Below are positions 43,958 to 53,233 of a stretch of DNA of 60,430 nt, one piece after another. Source of the stretch: Flavobacteriaceae bacterium (GTDB lineage: Bacteria > Bacteroidota > Bacteroidia > Flavobacteriales > Flavobacteriaceae); NCBI GenBank assembly GCA_024762795.1, contig JANTGS010000007.1, forward strand, positions 1 to 60,430. Direction: 5' to 3'. The translations under genes and the position numbers were made by a program. The number at the start of each line of letters is the position of its first letter. Position 1 is the first letter of the stretch. Under the pieces are notes generated by a model that saw only the letters and a list, made by a program, of their open reading frames with translations, was not told the origin of the DNA and searched no databases.

Positions 43958-46054
43958 TTATTCTTTTGAGGTATCCTCCATATTGTCTTCTTTTGAAGGA
44001 CCGGTTATTTCCTTTTCTTTATTTTCTTTATCAGAATCAGACTTATTTTCTGTTTTTTTGTCCTTTCCTGTTTGAGAATTATCTGTTGAATCTACTTTTT
44101 TATTCTTTCTTTTTACCAGAATTTTTTCTTCAAAGGTTCTTTTTCCAAAGATGTTGATCAGATCATCCTCAAAGATCACTTCTTTCTCTATCAGGATCTC
44201 TGCAAGTTGAATCAGTTCCGGTTTATGTTTTTCAAGGATATCAATGGCTCTTTGGTACTGATCTTCAATGATCTTAGAGATTTCTTCATCAATAATCTCT
44301 GCGGTTTTCTCACTGTACGGATTATTAAAATTGTATTCTGACTGACCTGAAGAATCGTAATAAGTAAGGTTTCCAATCTTATTGTTCAATCCGTAAACAA
44401 CCACCATCGCTTTAGCTTGTTTAGTAACTTTTTCCAGGTCGTTCAGGGCTCCGGTAGAGATCTTATTGAACATTACTTTTTCTGCTGCTCTACCACCCAA
44501 GGTAGCACACATTTCATCCAGCATCTGTTCTGTTTCTACAATTTGTCTTTCTTCCGGCAAATACCAGGCAGCTCCCAAAGATTTACCCCGGGGTACAATG
44601 GTTACTTTTACAAGCGGTGCGGCATGTTCGAGCATCCAGCTAACGGTAGCATGTCCTGCTTCGTGGTATGCGATGGTTCTTCTTTCTTTTTCGGTAATGA
44701 TCTTGTTCTTTTTCTCAAGTCCGCCAATAATACGGTCAACAGCATCGAGAAAATCTTGATGATGAACACTTTTCTTTCCTTTTCTAGCGGCTACCAGAGC
44801 AGCTTCGTTACAAACATTTGCTATGTCGGCACCGGAAAAACCGGGAGTTTGTTTGGCCAGAAAGTCCAGATCAACATCTTTATTCAGTTTTAAAGGTTTT
44901 ACATGAACCTCAAAAATTTCTTTTCTTTCATTTTTATCGGGCAGATCCACATAGATCTGTCTGTCGAATCTACCAGCCCTGAGTAAAGCTTTGTCCAAAA
45001 TATCGGCACGGTTAGTAGCTGCAATAACAATTACATTGGTATCGGTACCAAAACCATCCATCTCAGTAAGTAGCTGATTCAGTGTATTTTCTCTTTCATC
45101 ATTTCCTCCGGTAATATTATTCTTACCTCTTGATCTCCCTATGGCATCGATCTCATCAATAAATATAATAGAAGGTGATTTTTGAGCAGCCTGTTTAAAA
45201 AGGTCTCTTACTCTTGAAGCTCCAACCCCTACAAACATTTCAACAAAATCGGAACCTGAGAGTGAAAAGAAAGGTACATCGGCTTCACCGGCAACCGCTT
45301 TAGCTAAAAGTGTTTTACCCGTACCGGGAGGTCCAACCAAAAGTGCTCCTTTAGGGATCTTACCACCCAGGGATGTGTATTTTTCAGGATTTTTTAAAAA
45401 ATCAACGATCTCATGGACTTCTTCTTTGGCGCCTTCTAATCCGGCAACATCTTTAAAACTGGTCTTTACATGGGTGTTCTTATCAAAGATCTTGGCTTTT
45501 GATTTTCCTATGCTGAAGATATTTCCTCCACCGCCACCAGCTCCTCCGCCGGCACCCGACATTCTTTTCATAAAGAACAACCATAATCCGAGGATGAATA
45601 TAAAAGGTAACCATACCAGAAAAGTATCGAAAAAGCTTGTTTGTGTATCATTCTTAACATCAAAATTAAGTGCGTTTTCTTCTCTGGCCTCCTTTAAATG
45701 ATTTTCAAAATTTCTCAGATCTCCAATTTTATAAACATAGTCAGGACCCTGTTGTGCAAAAAACGGAGAGGGCTGTTTCTTTGTATGCTCTTCACTTTCC
45801 TGTGCTTCGCTTTTCAGATAGATCTGAGCAATGTCTTTATTTACAATAACAATCCTTTCTATTTCATTTTTAGTAAGGATCTCATCAAATTTGTTTTCGG
45901 TAAGCTCAGAACTGGAGAGTTCCGTATTGTTCATCATCTGAAACCCGATCAAAACGATAAAAATGATCGCATAGATCCAGTAGAAATTGAATTTAAAATT
46001 AAACTGTTTTAAAGGATTATTATCTTTATTATTTGTGTTCTTTTTATCACTCAT
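43958..46054 (-). CDS. ftsH: ATP-dependent zinc metalloprotease FtsH
   Basis: 698 residues. Two TMs (about 24-42, 143-161) flank a periplasmic domain. The AAA+ domain has Walker A GPPGTGKT (241-248), [11 protein letters not shown] and the SRH arginines (GRFDR). The M41 zinc site is HEAGH (464-468). The C-terminal ~60 residues are a highly charged Lys/Asp/Glu/Ser tail. It degrades misfolded membrane proteins and short-lived regulators. The frame reaches 46165, but that would run into rsfS; the ATG at 46054 gives the normal N-terminus 13 bp after the rsfS stop. Confidence 0.97.
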   Translation of the reverse strand: MSDKKNTNNKDNNPLKQFNFKFNFYWIYAIIFIVLIGFQMMNNTELSSSELTENKFDEILTKNEIERIVIVNKDIAQIYLKSEAQESEEHTKKQPSPFFAQQGPDYVYKIGDLRNFENHLKEAREENALNFDVKNDTQTSFFDTFLVWLPFIFILGLWLFFMKRMSGAGGGAGGGGGNIFSIGKSKAKIFDKNTHVKTSFKDVAGLEGAKEEVHEIVDFLKNPEKYTSLGGKIPKGALLVGPPGTGKTLLAKAVAGEADVPFFSLSGSDFVEMFVGVGASRVRDLFKQAAQKSPSIIFIDEIDAIGRSRGKNNITGGNDERENTLNQLLTEMDGFGTDTNVIVIAATNRADILDKALLRAGRFDRQIYVDLPDKNERKEIFEVHVKPLKLNKDVDLDFLAKQTPGFSGADIANVCNEAALVAARKGKKSVHHQDFLDAVDRIIGGLEKKNKIITEKERRTIAYHEAGHATVSWMLEHAAPLVKVTIVPRGKSLGAAWYLPEERQIVETEQMLDEMCATLGGRAAEKVMFNKISTGALNDLEKVTKQAKAMVVVYGLNNKIGNLTYYDSSGQSEYNFNNPYSEKTAEIIDEEISKIIEDQYQRAIDILEKHKPELIQLAEILIEKEVIFEDDLINIFGKRTFEEKILVKRKNKKVDSTDNSQTGKDKKTENKSDSDKENKEKEITGPSKEDNMEDTSKE

Positions 46055-46067
46055 ATTGTTATTGTTG

Positions 46068-46442
46068 TTATTTTGTTGCAGAATCGAAGGAAGTGATCTT
46101 GGCATCTCCCCAAAGTTCTTCAATATTATAAAATTCACGTGTTGGTTTTTGAAAAACGTGTACAACTACATCTACATAGTCAATAAGGATCCACTCGGCA
46201 AAATTTTCTCCTTCAACATGCCATGCTTTTTCTTTTAATTTTTTTCCAACATTTTTTTGTATCGAAGCAGAAATAGCACTAACTTGTGTGTTTGAAGTAC
46301 CATCACATATTATAAAATAATCGCAAACCGTGTTCTCGATCTCCCTTAAATCCATTAAAGTAATATGTTCACCTTTAACTTCTTCAATTCCCTTGATGAT
46401 TTCAGTAATCAGGAGGTCGGTATTTTTTGATTTTTTATTCAT
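46068..46442 (-). CDS. rsfS: Ribosomal silencing factor RsfS
   Basis: 124 residues, single RsfS/Iojap domain: ITLMDLREIENTVCDYFIICDG and EGENFAEWILIDYVDVVVHVFQ. It binds uL14 and blocks subunit joining when nutrients are short. First gene of the rsfS-ftsH-LUD-cdsA-psd-ACBP-YceI series, divergent from birA, with an exact -7 box 22 bp upstream. Confidence 0.95.
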   Translation of the reverse strand: MNKKSKNTDLLITEIIKGIEEVKGEHITLMDLREIENTVCDYFIICDGTSNTQVSAISASIQKNVGKKLKEKAWHVEGENFAEWILIDYVDVVVHVFQKPTREFYNIEELWGDAKITSFDSATK

Positions 46443-46464
46443 TCAAATTTTTTAAAATTACTTG

Positions 46465-46472
46465 CAAATGTA
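46465..46472 (-). promoter_or_regulatory. Putative -7 box of the rsfS-ftsH operon
   Basis: The minus strand reads TACATTTG (exact TAnnTTTG). The same octamer precedes pyrE (48288-48295), with a shared GCAA just downstream. Confidence 0.5.
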
Positions 46473-46511
46473 TTACATTTTTATCATTTTAGACCATTCA
46501 ATTCATATATA

Positions 46512-47246
46512 ATGATGGATATTGTCAAACTTGATGCCATATCTTCCACAAATCTGATATTAAAAGAATATATCAAAGAGAAAAAGGCAAAACATCAAAC
46601 GGTTATAACCGCCGAATATCAAACAAAGGGCAGAGGGCAGATGCATACTCAATGGGAGTCTGAACACTCCAAGAACCTGTTGTTTAGCATGTTCCTGGTT
46701 TTTGATAACTATCTTATCTCGGATCAGTTTTATCTTACCTGTGCAGTTTCTTTAGGGATTTACAAGGTTATATCCAGATATAAAATTAAGGGTCTGAGTG
46801 TGAAATGGCCTAACGACATAATGGCAGGTGATCAGAAGATCGCAGGAATTCTGATAGAAAATACCCTGGTACAGGATCATATTAAAAATGCCATCATTGG
46901 GGTAGGTTTAAATGTGAATCAGGTTTTGTTTCCGAATTATGTTCCCAATGCTGTTTCGATGAAAAATCTATCCGGTCAGGAATTTGACAGAGAGATTCTA
47001 TTAAAAGAACTTTTAGATTCTATTGTTTTTTATATTGATAAATTAAACGCTAAAGAATACAGTTTCCTGAAACACACATACGAAGAGGTGATGTATAAAA
47101 AAGGAGAAACCATTTTATTTGAAGATCTGAAGGGCAAGACCTTTCCGGCCAAAATCTTAGGCGTTTCAAGACAAGGTAAATTACTTCTTGAAGAAGAAGA
47201 TATTCACCTCAAATTATACGATTTTAAGGAGATTAAATTTCTGTAG
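46512..47246 (+). CDS. birA: Biotin--[acetyl-CoA-carboxylase] ligase
   Basis: 244 residues, ligase-only BirA without the N-terminal DNA-binding helix-turn-helix, so it cannot be a classical repressor. Motifs are AISSTN, TKGRGQ (the GRGRxG-like biotinyl-AMP loop), LSVKWPNDIM and KIAGILIE. It biotinylates the carboxyl carrier protein. Either of two adjacent ATGs (46512, 46515) could start it. The 3' end is 1 bp from the convergent SRPBCC gene. Confidence 0.95.
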   Translation: MMDIVKLDAISSTNLILKEYIKEKKAKHQTVITAEYQTKGRGQMHTQWESEHSKNLLFSMFLVFDNYLISDQFYLTCAVSLGIYKVISRYKIKGLSVKWPNDIMAGDQKIAGILIENTLVQDHIKNAIIGVGLNVNQVLFPNYVPNAVSMKNLSGQEFDREILLKELLDSIVFYIDKLNAKEYSFLKHTYEEVMYKKGETILFEDLKGKTFPAKILGVSRQGKLLLEEEDIHLKLYDFKEIKFL

Positions 47247-47247
47247 A

Positions 47248-47637
47248 TCAGAATTTACCGATATTTTCTATCAGGGCATTGATAAATTTCTGAAGTGGGC
47301 CTTTTACCATCATGGCAACCATGGGGTTAAATTTTCCATCGAAAAGCAATTGCACATCACTTGTATTCTCAGCCTTATCATCAATATTTGCAGTAAGTGT
47401 AAAAGGAAATTTATCACTGGCTGAGCCAAGAATCACCTTTTTGGGCTCTTCTTTTTCCTGCATTTTTAATTTTATTTCGGGCATACCTTTTAAAGCAAAG
47501 ATAAAGGAATCACCATCTACTTCAAATTTATCGGTATTCTCAGGCATGATCTTTTCAAAATTTTCAACTTTACTTAAAAATTCAAAGATCTCTTTTCTTG
47601 ATTTTTTAATATTTATTTTCGGACTTTCTAAATTCAT
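47248..47637 (-). CDS. SRPBCC-fold protein
   Basis: 129 residues, one START/Bet v1-like domain: an N-terminal strand then the RKEIFEFLSKVENFEKIMPE helix, antiparallel strands, and a long C-terminal helix (PLQKFINALIENIG). A ligand-binding pocket is expected, ligand unknown. It lies 4 bp after pyrE on the same strand, an arrangement I associate with flavobacteria. Function not assignable. Confidence 0.82.
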   Translation of the reverse strand: MNLESPKINIKKSRKEIFEFLSKVENFEKIMPENTDKFEVDGDSFIFALKGMPEIKLKMQEKEEPKKVILGSASDKFPFTLTANIDDKAENTSDVQLLFDGKFNPMVAMMVKGPLQKFINALIENIGKF

Positions 47638-47641
47638 TTCT

Positions 47642-48283
47642 TTATTTTTTCCATTCTGAAGGATTGATCCTCCATTCTATAAGGGTTTCAAAATCTTTTT
47701 CTGTAATATAGTTGGTATCCATAGCCTGTTCTATCAGATTTTCATAATTGCTCAGTGTGGTGAGCTCAAGATTTTCTTTCTTAAAATTCTTTACAGCCTT
47801 ATCAAAACCATAATCAAAAATAGCAACCATACCTTTAACATTGGCATCTTCATCTTTTAAGGCTTTAACAGCATTCAGGCTGCTTTTTCCCGTACTGATC
47901 AGATCTTCTACCACAATAACATTTTGACCTTTATCTAAAAAACCTTCTATCTGATTCTTTCTTCCGTGCTTTTTTGCTTCCGGTCGCACATAAACAAAAG
48001 GTATGCCCAGTTCCTGAGCAACAAGAACCCCCATGGCAATGGCACCGGTTGCCACTCCGGCAATAACATCGGGTTTACCGTGTTTTTTTTCAATTATTCG
48101 TGCAAGATTTTCACGAATATAGTTGCGTATGGGAACATAAGACAGAGTAACTCTGTTGTCGCAATAGATAGGGGAATTCCACCCAGAGGCCCACGTAAAG
48201 GGCTTTTCCGGCTGGAGTTTTATAGCTTTTATCGATAAAAGCAACTCGGCAGTTTTTTTTGCTGTATTTTTGTCAAAAATCAT
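47642..48283 (-). CDS. pyrE: Orotate phosphoribosyltransferase
   Basis: 213 residues. It forms OMP from orotate and PRPP in pyrimidine synthesis. The PRPP loop is VIVVEDLISTGKSS (about 121-134), with the OPRTase block FTWASGWNSPIYCDNR and KKHG at the flexible loop. The promoter -7 box TACATTTG ends only 4 nt before the ATG, so the mRNA may be leaderless. Divergent from the NUDIX gene. Confidence 0.97.
   Translation of the reverse strand: MIFDKNTAKKTAELLLSIKAIKLQPEKPFTWASGWNSPIYCDNRVTLSYVPIRNYIRENLARIIEKKHGKPDVIAGVATGAIAMGVLVAQELGIPFVYVRPEAKKHGRKNQIEGFLDKGQNVIVVEDLISTGKSSLNAVKALKDEDANVKGMVAIFDYGFDKAVKNFKKENLELTTLSNYENLIEQAMDTNYITEKDFETLIEWRINPSEWKK
48265..48272 (+). promoter_or_regulatory. 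Putative -7 box of the NUDIX gene
   Basis: TATTTTTG (exact TAnnTTTG) lies within the first codons of pyrE on the opposite strand, 18 bp before the ATG at 48291. It supports 48291 rather than the TTG at 48270 as start. Confidence 0.5.
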
Positions 48284-48287
48284 ATTG

Positions 48288-48295
48288 CAAATGTA
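48288..48295 (-). promoter_or_regulatory. Putative -7 box of pyrE
   Basis: The minus strand reads TACATTTG (exact), 4 nt from the pyrE ATG. It overlaps the start codon of the divergent NUDIX gene. Confidence 0.5.
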
Positions 48296-48902
48296 TACAA
48301 TTTTTAAGAATGATTGTATTTTTTATTTAACAGATGATAAAGATTTCTCATCGAAATCTGTATTCTTTAACTGGGAGGAATTCAATCTGTCAGAACAATT
48401 AAAAACATGCAATGCAGGTAATTTCAAAACCTTTTATCTGTATCATCATGATATTGAATTTCTTTGGCAAAATTTTAAAAATTCTTTTAAGGTAATTGAG
48501 GCTGCCGGAGGCCTGGTTCTCTCTCCTGAGAACAAAATACTTTTTATTTATCGGAATGGAAAATGGGACCTCCCCAAGGGAAAAGTGGAAAAAGGAGAAT
48601 CTATACAGGAAGCTGCTTTAAGAGAAGTTAAAGAGGAATGTGGTATAGGCAATGATCTGAGTTTAGGAGAGTACCTTGGAAAAACCTATCATATTTATGA
48701 GCATAAAAACAAAGAAATACTAAAGGTATCTCACTGGTTTAAAATGTACAGTGATGAAAGAAAATTTATTCCACAGTTAGAGGAAGATATCACAGAGGTC
48801 GTCTGGAAAAACAGCAATGAAATTGAGGAGGCCTTAAAAAACACCTACCCCAATATAGCCCTTTTGATTGAAGGAATGAGCGGAACCGAAAAAGATCGTT
48901 GA
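48291..48902 (+). CDS. NUDIX hydrolase
   Basis: 203 residues from the ATG at 48291. An N-terminal ~65-residue region of unknown function is followed by a NUDIX domain with the full box: G-KVEKGESIQEAALREVKEECGIG (G-x5-E-x7-REUxEExGU). Entry strands EAAGGLVLSPENKILFIYR and WDLPKGK are typical of diphosphoinositol or diadenosine polyphosphate-type hydrolases, but the substrate is open. Its promoter overlaps that of pyrE. Confidence 0.9.
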   Translation: MYTIFKNDCIFYLTDDKDFSSKSVFFNWEEFNLSEQLKTCNAGNFKTFYLYHHDIEFLWQNFKNSFKVIEAAGGLVLSPENKILFIYRNGKWDLPKGKVEKGESIQEAALREVKEECGIGNDLSLGEYLGKTYHIYEHKNKEILKVSHWFKMYSDERKFIPQLEEDITEVVWKNSNEIEEALKNTYPNIALLIEGMSGTEKDR

Positions 48903-48921
48903 TCGCTATTTTACAGCGATC
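48901..48921. terminator. Inverted repeat at convergent gene ends
   Basis: GATCGCT (48901-48907) and AGCGATC (48915-48921) form a 7-bp stem with a 7-nt loop, spanning the stops of the NUDIX and ridA genes. No U tract follows, so a weak bidirectional terminator is only possible. Confidence 0.35.
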
Positions 48922-49286
48922 ATTGAGATCTCTACATTAACATTTTTAGGTAAAACGGCAACCTGTACTGTTTCCCTTGCAGGAGCATTATTTTCATCAA
49001 AATAAGATCCGTAAATAACATTAATTTCGGCAAAATCTTTCATATCACTGATAAAAATAGAGGATTTGATTACATTTTCAAAAGTCATTTCTGCGGCGGC
49101 AAGTACTGCCTTTAAATTTTCCATTACCCGGCGGGTTTCTGCTTTGATTTCATCAGTGATCAGTTCTCCGTTTACCGGATCGATAGCAATCTGTCCGGAA
49201 GTGTAAAGAGTATTTCCTGTCATTACGGCCTGACTGTAAGGGCCTATGGGTTTGGGAGCATTTGAGGTTTCTATGATCTTTTTCAT
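48906..49286 (-). CDS. ridA: RidA-family reactive intermediate deaminase
   Basis: 126 residues, YjgF/YER057c/UK114 fold. Motifs are APKPIGPYSQAV at the N-terminus, LYTSGQIAIDP, and the imine-binding Arg in NNAPARETVQVA with IEISMIA-like strand VEISMIAVK. It hydrolyses enamine/imine intermediates such as 2-aminoacrylate from PLP enzymes, which fits a genome with several aldolases and lyases. It lies 18 bp after lptD. Confidence 0.94.
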   Translation of the reverse strand: MKKIIETSNAPKPIGPYSQAVMTGNTLYTSGQIAIDPVNGELITDEIKAETRRVMENLKAVLAAAEMTFENVIKSSIFISDMKDFAEINVIYGSYFDENNAPARETVQVAVLPKNVNVEISMIAVK

Positions 49287-49304
49287 GATATATTTGGTGT
49301 TAGC

Positions 49305-51947
49305 TTAGAATAATCGTTTGTCCGGTACTTTTCGCTTGTCGTATTTGATATCGCTCAAAGAAGAGGATTTAACTCCGATAAAGAAATAATAAGTGGCTCT
49401 ATCGCCAAATGGTACCCAGTTAAAACTAAAATGCCAGCTGTCAAGATCCCGTTCAAAACGGAGTTGTGTATAGGTAATTCCCATATCTTTAAAATCGTAA
49501 CCTGAAGATATTCCCACATGCCATTTAGGAGAGAATTCAAGGTCTCCCGATACTTGCAGGGAATTTGAGGAAATGGTATTTTCTCCTCTTGAATTAGCAT
49601 AGTTTAAAGCGTATCTGAAAGAGAGGTCCCAGGGCATATCGGTTTTGTACAGTTTGGCTACTTTTACTTCATCTTTTTTGGTCTTGCTCATGGCAGAACT
49701 TCGGTTGTTGATACTCTTTCCAAACATGGGGTCAGAGACCGAAGAATCAGCTTCCTTTTTATTCTTTTCACTGCTGCCTGATTTCTTTTTCTTTCCCAGT
49801 TCTGTGCTTTTAATTGAATAATTGGCTGTTAATCCGGCGTTTACAAGCCGCAATAGGCTCCCCCCATTACTGATATTGAATTTATTGATCCTTCTTCCGT
49901 TGGCATTGATCGCATACGGATCCATGGAAGCATTAAGATTGATATTTAATTTATTCTTTAATAGCTGGGTTCCGGCAGTCATTCTTACCGGACTCCAGTT
50001 CAAAGAATCAAGGGCGAAATTATAACTGGTTGAGAAGTTAAGATTATTTAACAGCGTAACCTTTTCGGCTTTGGTGTCTTCATCAAAATCTTTGGGCATC
50101 ATCTTGGCCTCAAAATTGTTGTTAAGCGAAAATCCAACACTATTTTGAATTCCATGTGAAGGCCCTCCATAGAGTCCATTTTCAAACCGGTTGTATTCTC
50201 TGATGTCCTCCGGGTTTAGACTGGCCTGATATTCATCATAATACTTGTCGAAATCGGGGCGATAGCCATAGGACACCGACGGACGCATGGTGTGTCTGAT
50301 AGCTTTCATACGTCCTTTCTTAAATTTGAACATACCATAAATAGTTGTGGATGCAGAAACATTGGCTGAATATTCTCTAAAGGAATCAAAGCCCTGGATC
50401 GTATCGGTAACTACTTTTTCCAGATCATCATCCCATGATTTTTCAATGGTCTTAAAATACCACACATCCCGGTAATTGGCATTGGGAGAAATGGTGATGT
50501 ATTTCATGGCTTTCATGTTGGTTCCGAGAGATATTTTATGCTGAATTCCTGCTTTAGCATTTCTTAAGGATTCTTCCGAAATAAAATCATCACCGGTACC
50601 GGAGATTCTGTTTTGCAGATTCATATTATAGGTAACTCCAATATTTTGAAATACATTCTTTTTTAAGCCCGATTTGGGTGCAAACGGGTAGATCCTGTCC
50701 ATATTGAGTTGCATAGAAGGTAAATTCAGATCAACTTTATCGGTATTGGTATTTTGTGTATGCGTTACCGAGATGTTCATATTAAAAGGAGATCCAACAA
50801 ATTTTTTGTAGTAATTTACAGAGGAACTGAATGTGTTAACCAGATAATCCGGAGAACTCGATTCGTTAAGGGATTCTCTAAAGAAAGTGCTGCTACCAAA
50901 ATTTACCGAAGCTGAAAATCTCGAATTCGGGCTGGCTTGTGTAGCCTGACTATGCGACCATCTGATAAAGTAATTGGTAGATTTACTGTAGTCGGGGAGT
51001 CCTAAATGACTGTTGATCAAGCTTTCATAACGTAAGCTTACACTACCCGAGTACTTATACCTTACATTGTAATTTGATTCGGCGCGTAAACCCCAGCTTC
51101 CATTGGTATAGATGTCTCCTAAAATAGCCAGATCGACATATTCGTTGATGTTAAAATAATAACCGCCATTTTGTAAAAAATATCCCTGATTTCTGTTCTG
51201 TCCCCAGGTAGGAATTAAAAATCCTGAAGATCTGCCACTGGTGATCGGAGCATAAAAGAACGGTAAGAACAGGGGGGTAGGAACATCCATGATCACCAAA
51301 TTACTTAAGCCACCCACTACTTTACTATTGGGAACCACCTTGATATTGCTGGTCTGAATATAATAATCAGGTTTTTCTTTTTGTGATGTGGTAAATTTTG
51401 CTCTGTTGATATATAATGTGGTATCATTTTCCTTTTTGGTCAGATTTCCGGTAATGATAATTCCTTGTTGTTCAGTTCTGGAGCGGTAGATCAGTGCTTT
51501 TTCTGTTTTAAAATTATAGATTAATGAATCCTGATCACTTTCCTGCTGACCTTGTTTAAAATGAGGTTTCTGAACATAAGCTCCGCTGGTATCAATTATC
51601 CCTTTGGCAAAAGCCAGATTATTTTTGTAATCGATAATGATCTTACCGGCCTTAATTTCCATATCCTTATAGTAGATCTCTGCTTCATTATGCAAAATCA
51701 CCTTTTCATTTACAAAATCGTTAAAAACACGATCAAGAGCTTTGTGTTTGATATTTGATTCAAGATACTCTTTGTTGATCTTTGTGCTATCGGTTTTGGT
51801 TGTATCTGAGGGTTTTATACGATTATTGTCGATACTTTTATCGTTATTAATAAGCCTATTCACAGAATTAATTTGTGAAAAACTCGTAATAACTCCAAAA
51901 CAAAATATAAAGGAGAAATAAACTATGTATTTTATATTTGTTGACAA
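49305..51947 (-). CDS. lptD: LptD-like LPS-assembly outer-membrane protein
   Basis: 880 residues starting at a TTG. Signal peptide about 1-25 (ending TSFSQ). An OstA/LptA-like jelly-roll domain (about 70-215) has NEAEIYYKDMEIKAGKI and AKGIIDTSG-type repeats. The rest is a large LptD barrel (PLFLPFFYAPITSGRSSGFLIPTWG onward). It places LPS in the outer leaflet. A charged insertion of ~45 residues (about 705-765, Lys/Ser-rich) sits in the barrel. Cysteine pairs of E. coli LptD are absent, usual in Bacteroidota. Divergent from the amidase gene. Confidence 0.9.
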   Translation of the reverse strand: MSTNIKYIVYFSFIFCFGVITSFSQINSVNRLINNDKSIDNNRIKPSDTTKTDSTKINKEYLESNIKHKALDRVFNDFVNEKVILHNEAEIYYKDMEIKAGKIIIDYKNNLAFAKGIIDTSGAYVQKPHFKQGQQESDQDSLIYNFKTEKALIYRSRTEQQGIIITGNLTKKENDTTLYINRAKFTTSQKEKPDYYIQTSNIKVVPNSKVVGGLSNLVIMDVPTPLFLPFFYAPITSGRSSGFLIPTWGQNRNQGYFLQNGGYYFNINEYVDLAILGDIYTNGSWGLRAESNYNVRYKYSGSVSLRYESLINSHLGLPDYSKSTNYFIRWSHSQATQASPNSRFSASVNFGSSTFFRESLNESSSPDYLVNTFSSSVNYYKKFVGSPFNMNISVTHTQNTNTDKVDLNLPSMQLNMDRIYPFAPKSGLKKNVFQNIGVTYNMNLQNRISGTGDDFISEESLRNAKAGIQHKISLGTNMKAMKYITISPNANYRDVWYFKTIEKSWDDDLEKVVTDTIQGFDSFREYSANVSASTTIYGMFKFKKGRMKAIRHTMRPSVSYGYRPDFDKYYDEYQASLNPEDIREYNRFENGLYGGPSHGIQNSVGFSLNNNFEAKMMPKDFDEDTKAEKVTLLNNLNFSTSYNFALDSLNWSPVRMTAGTQLLKNKLNINLNASMDPYAINANGRRINKFNISNGGSLLRLVNAGLTANYSIKSTELGKKKKSGSSEKNKKEADSSVSDPMFGKSINNRSSAMSKTKKDEVKVAKLYKTDMPWDLSFRYALNYANSRGENTISSNSLQVSGDLEFSPKWHVGISSGYDFKDMGITYTQLRFERDLDSWHFSFNWVPFGDRATYYFFIGVKSSSLSDIKYDKRKVPDKRLF

Positions 51948-51967
51948 TACTATAAATACTATTTTTG
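51937..51967 (+). promoter_or_regulatory. Complete -33/-7 promoter of the amidase gene
   Basis: TTTG (51937-51940), 19-bp spacer, TATTTTTG (51960-51967). This is the best full match to the Bacteroidota promoter in the window. The -33 box lies within the first codons of the divergent lptD gene. Confidence 0.65.
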
Positions 51968-52040
51968 TAAAATAACTTGACTATTGTAAGGCTACAAACT
52001 TACATATATTTTTTAAGTGCTTTAAACTAAAAATAGTTAA

Positions 52041-53168
52041 ATGATATTAGAATTATTTATGCAAACAAATTTTGATCATATTTTGGAAACATTTAAAAAA
52101 TCTTTTATCTTTTTGTTTACGTTTTTTATTATTTCTGTGGTACAACTACATGCTCAGGATAAGTTTGTAGTGGTTCTTGATGCCGGGCACGGAGGAAAGG
52201 ATCCCGGGAAAGTGGCAAAGAATATTTACGAAAAAAATGTTGCTCTCAGTGTTGTATTACTTACCGGAAAATATTTAGAGGCTCATAAAGATATTAAGGT
52301 GGTCTATACACGTAAAAAAGATGTGTTTGTCGATCTGAAAGAAAGAGGTAAGATTGCAAATGATGCTGATGCAGATCTTTTTGTATCTATTCATTGTAAT
52401 GCACATCATACACAGGCTTCCGGTACAGAAACCTATGTTTTGGGGTTGCATGCCAATAAACAGAATTTTGAGGTGGCCAAACATGAGAACTCGGTAATCT
52501 TTATGGAAGATAATTATAAGGAAAAATATGAAGGTTTTGATCCGAATTCTCCAGAGGCAGTTATTGGTATGACTCTGATGCAGGAAGAATTTCTCGATGA
52601 AAGTCTGCTTGTAGCGAGTTATACACAGGATAAGTTCACTAAAGATCTGAAAAGACTGGACCGGGGGGTAAAACAGGCCGGTTTTGTGGTATTACATCAA
52701 ACTTATATGCCAAGTATCCTGATAGAAACAGGCTTTATCACAAATAAAAATGAAGGTGCCTTTTTAAATTCAAAATCCGGACAACAAAGGGTAGCCAAGG
52801 CCATAGCTCAGGCTATTTTAAAATATAAAAAACATTTAGATGAGAATTATGTTTATGAGGCTCCAAAAAAGAATAAGACGCAAAAAGAGCCCAGGGTAGT
52901 TGAAGGAGTTGATTTTAGAGTTCAGATAGCTACGAGTACCAAAAAGCTTGCCTTAAAATCGTATAATTTTAACGGATTGAAAGGGGTTAAAAGAATAAAG
53001 GACGGTAATTTTTACAAATATTATTATGGGAATACCTCTGATTATGATGCTATTAATAAAATGAGAAGTGTTGCAAAGAAAAACGGATACCCCACAGCAT
53101 TTGTGGTAGCCTTTAAAGGAGATAAAAAGATATCGGTTACCAATGCTCTGTTGCAGAGGAAAAAATAA
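52041..53168 (+). CDS. N-acetylmuramoyl-L-alanine amidase with C-terminal SPOR-like domain
   Basis: 375 residues; an internal ATG at 52059 is an alternative start. Signal peptide ends LHAQ (about residue 39). The Amidase_3 domain (about 42-270) has zinc ligands in DAGHGGKDPG, the first Glu in NIYEKN, His in SIHCNAH and the catalytic Glu in ILIETGF. A linker leads to an SPOR-like module (about 292-366, VDFRVQIATS). It cleaves amide bonds of peptidoglycan in cell separation. It heads a plus-strand run with the MCE gene. Confidence 0.94.
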   Translation: MILELFMQTNFDHILETFKKSFIFLFTFFIISVVQLHAQDKFVVVLDAGHGGKDPGKVAKNIYEKNVALSVVLLTGKYLEAHKDIKVVYTRKKDVFVDLKERGKIANDADADLFVSIHCNAHHTQASGTETYVLGLHANKQNFEVAKHENSVIFMEDNYKEKYEGFDPNSPEAVIGMTLMQEEFLDESLLVASYTQDKFTKDLKRLDRGVKQAGFVVLHQTYMPSILIETGFITNKNEGAFLNSKSGQQRVAKAIAQAILKYKKHLDENYVYEAPKKNKTQKEPRVVEGVDFRVQIATSTKKLALKSYNFNGLKGVKRIKDGNFYKYYYGNTSDYDAINKMRSVAKKNGYPTAFVVAFKGDKKISVTNALLQRKK

Positions 53169-53233
53169 TTAACTTTCTCTTCACATAAATATTTTGTATT
53201 ATTGTTTAAAATTAAAATTAATAAATAGATATT

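Noticed and set aside
44417-44893. Plus-strand open frames inside ftsH and other large genes
   Set aside because: They are antisense shadows of genes with clear protein families, without recognisable domains.
46055-46165. Longer FtsH start
   Set aside because: It would overlap the end of rsfS by about 100 bp and adds a non-family poly-Asn segment.
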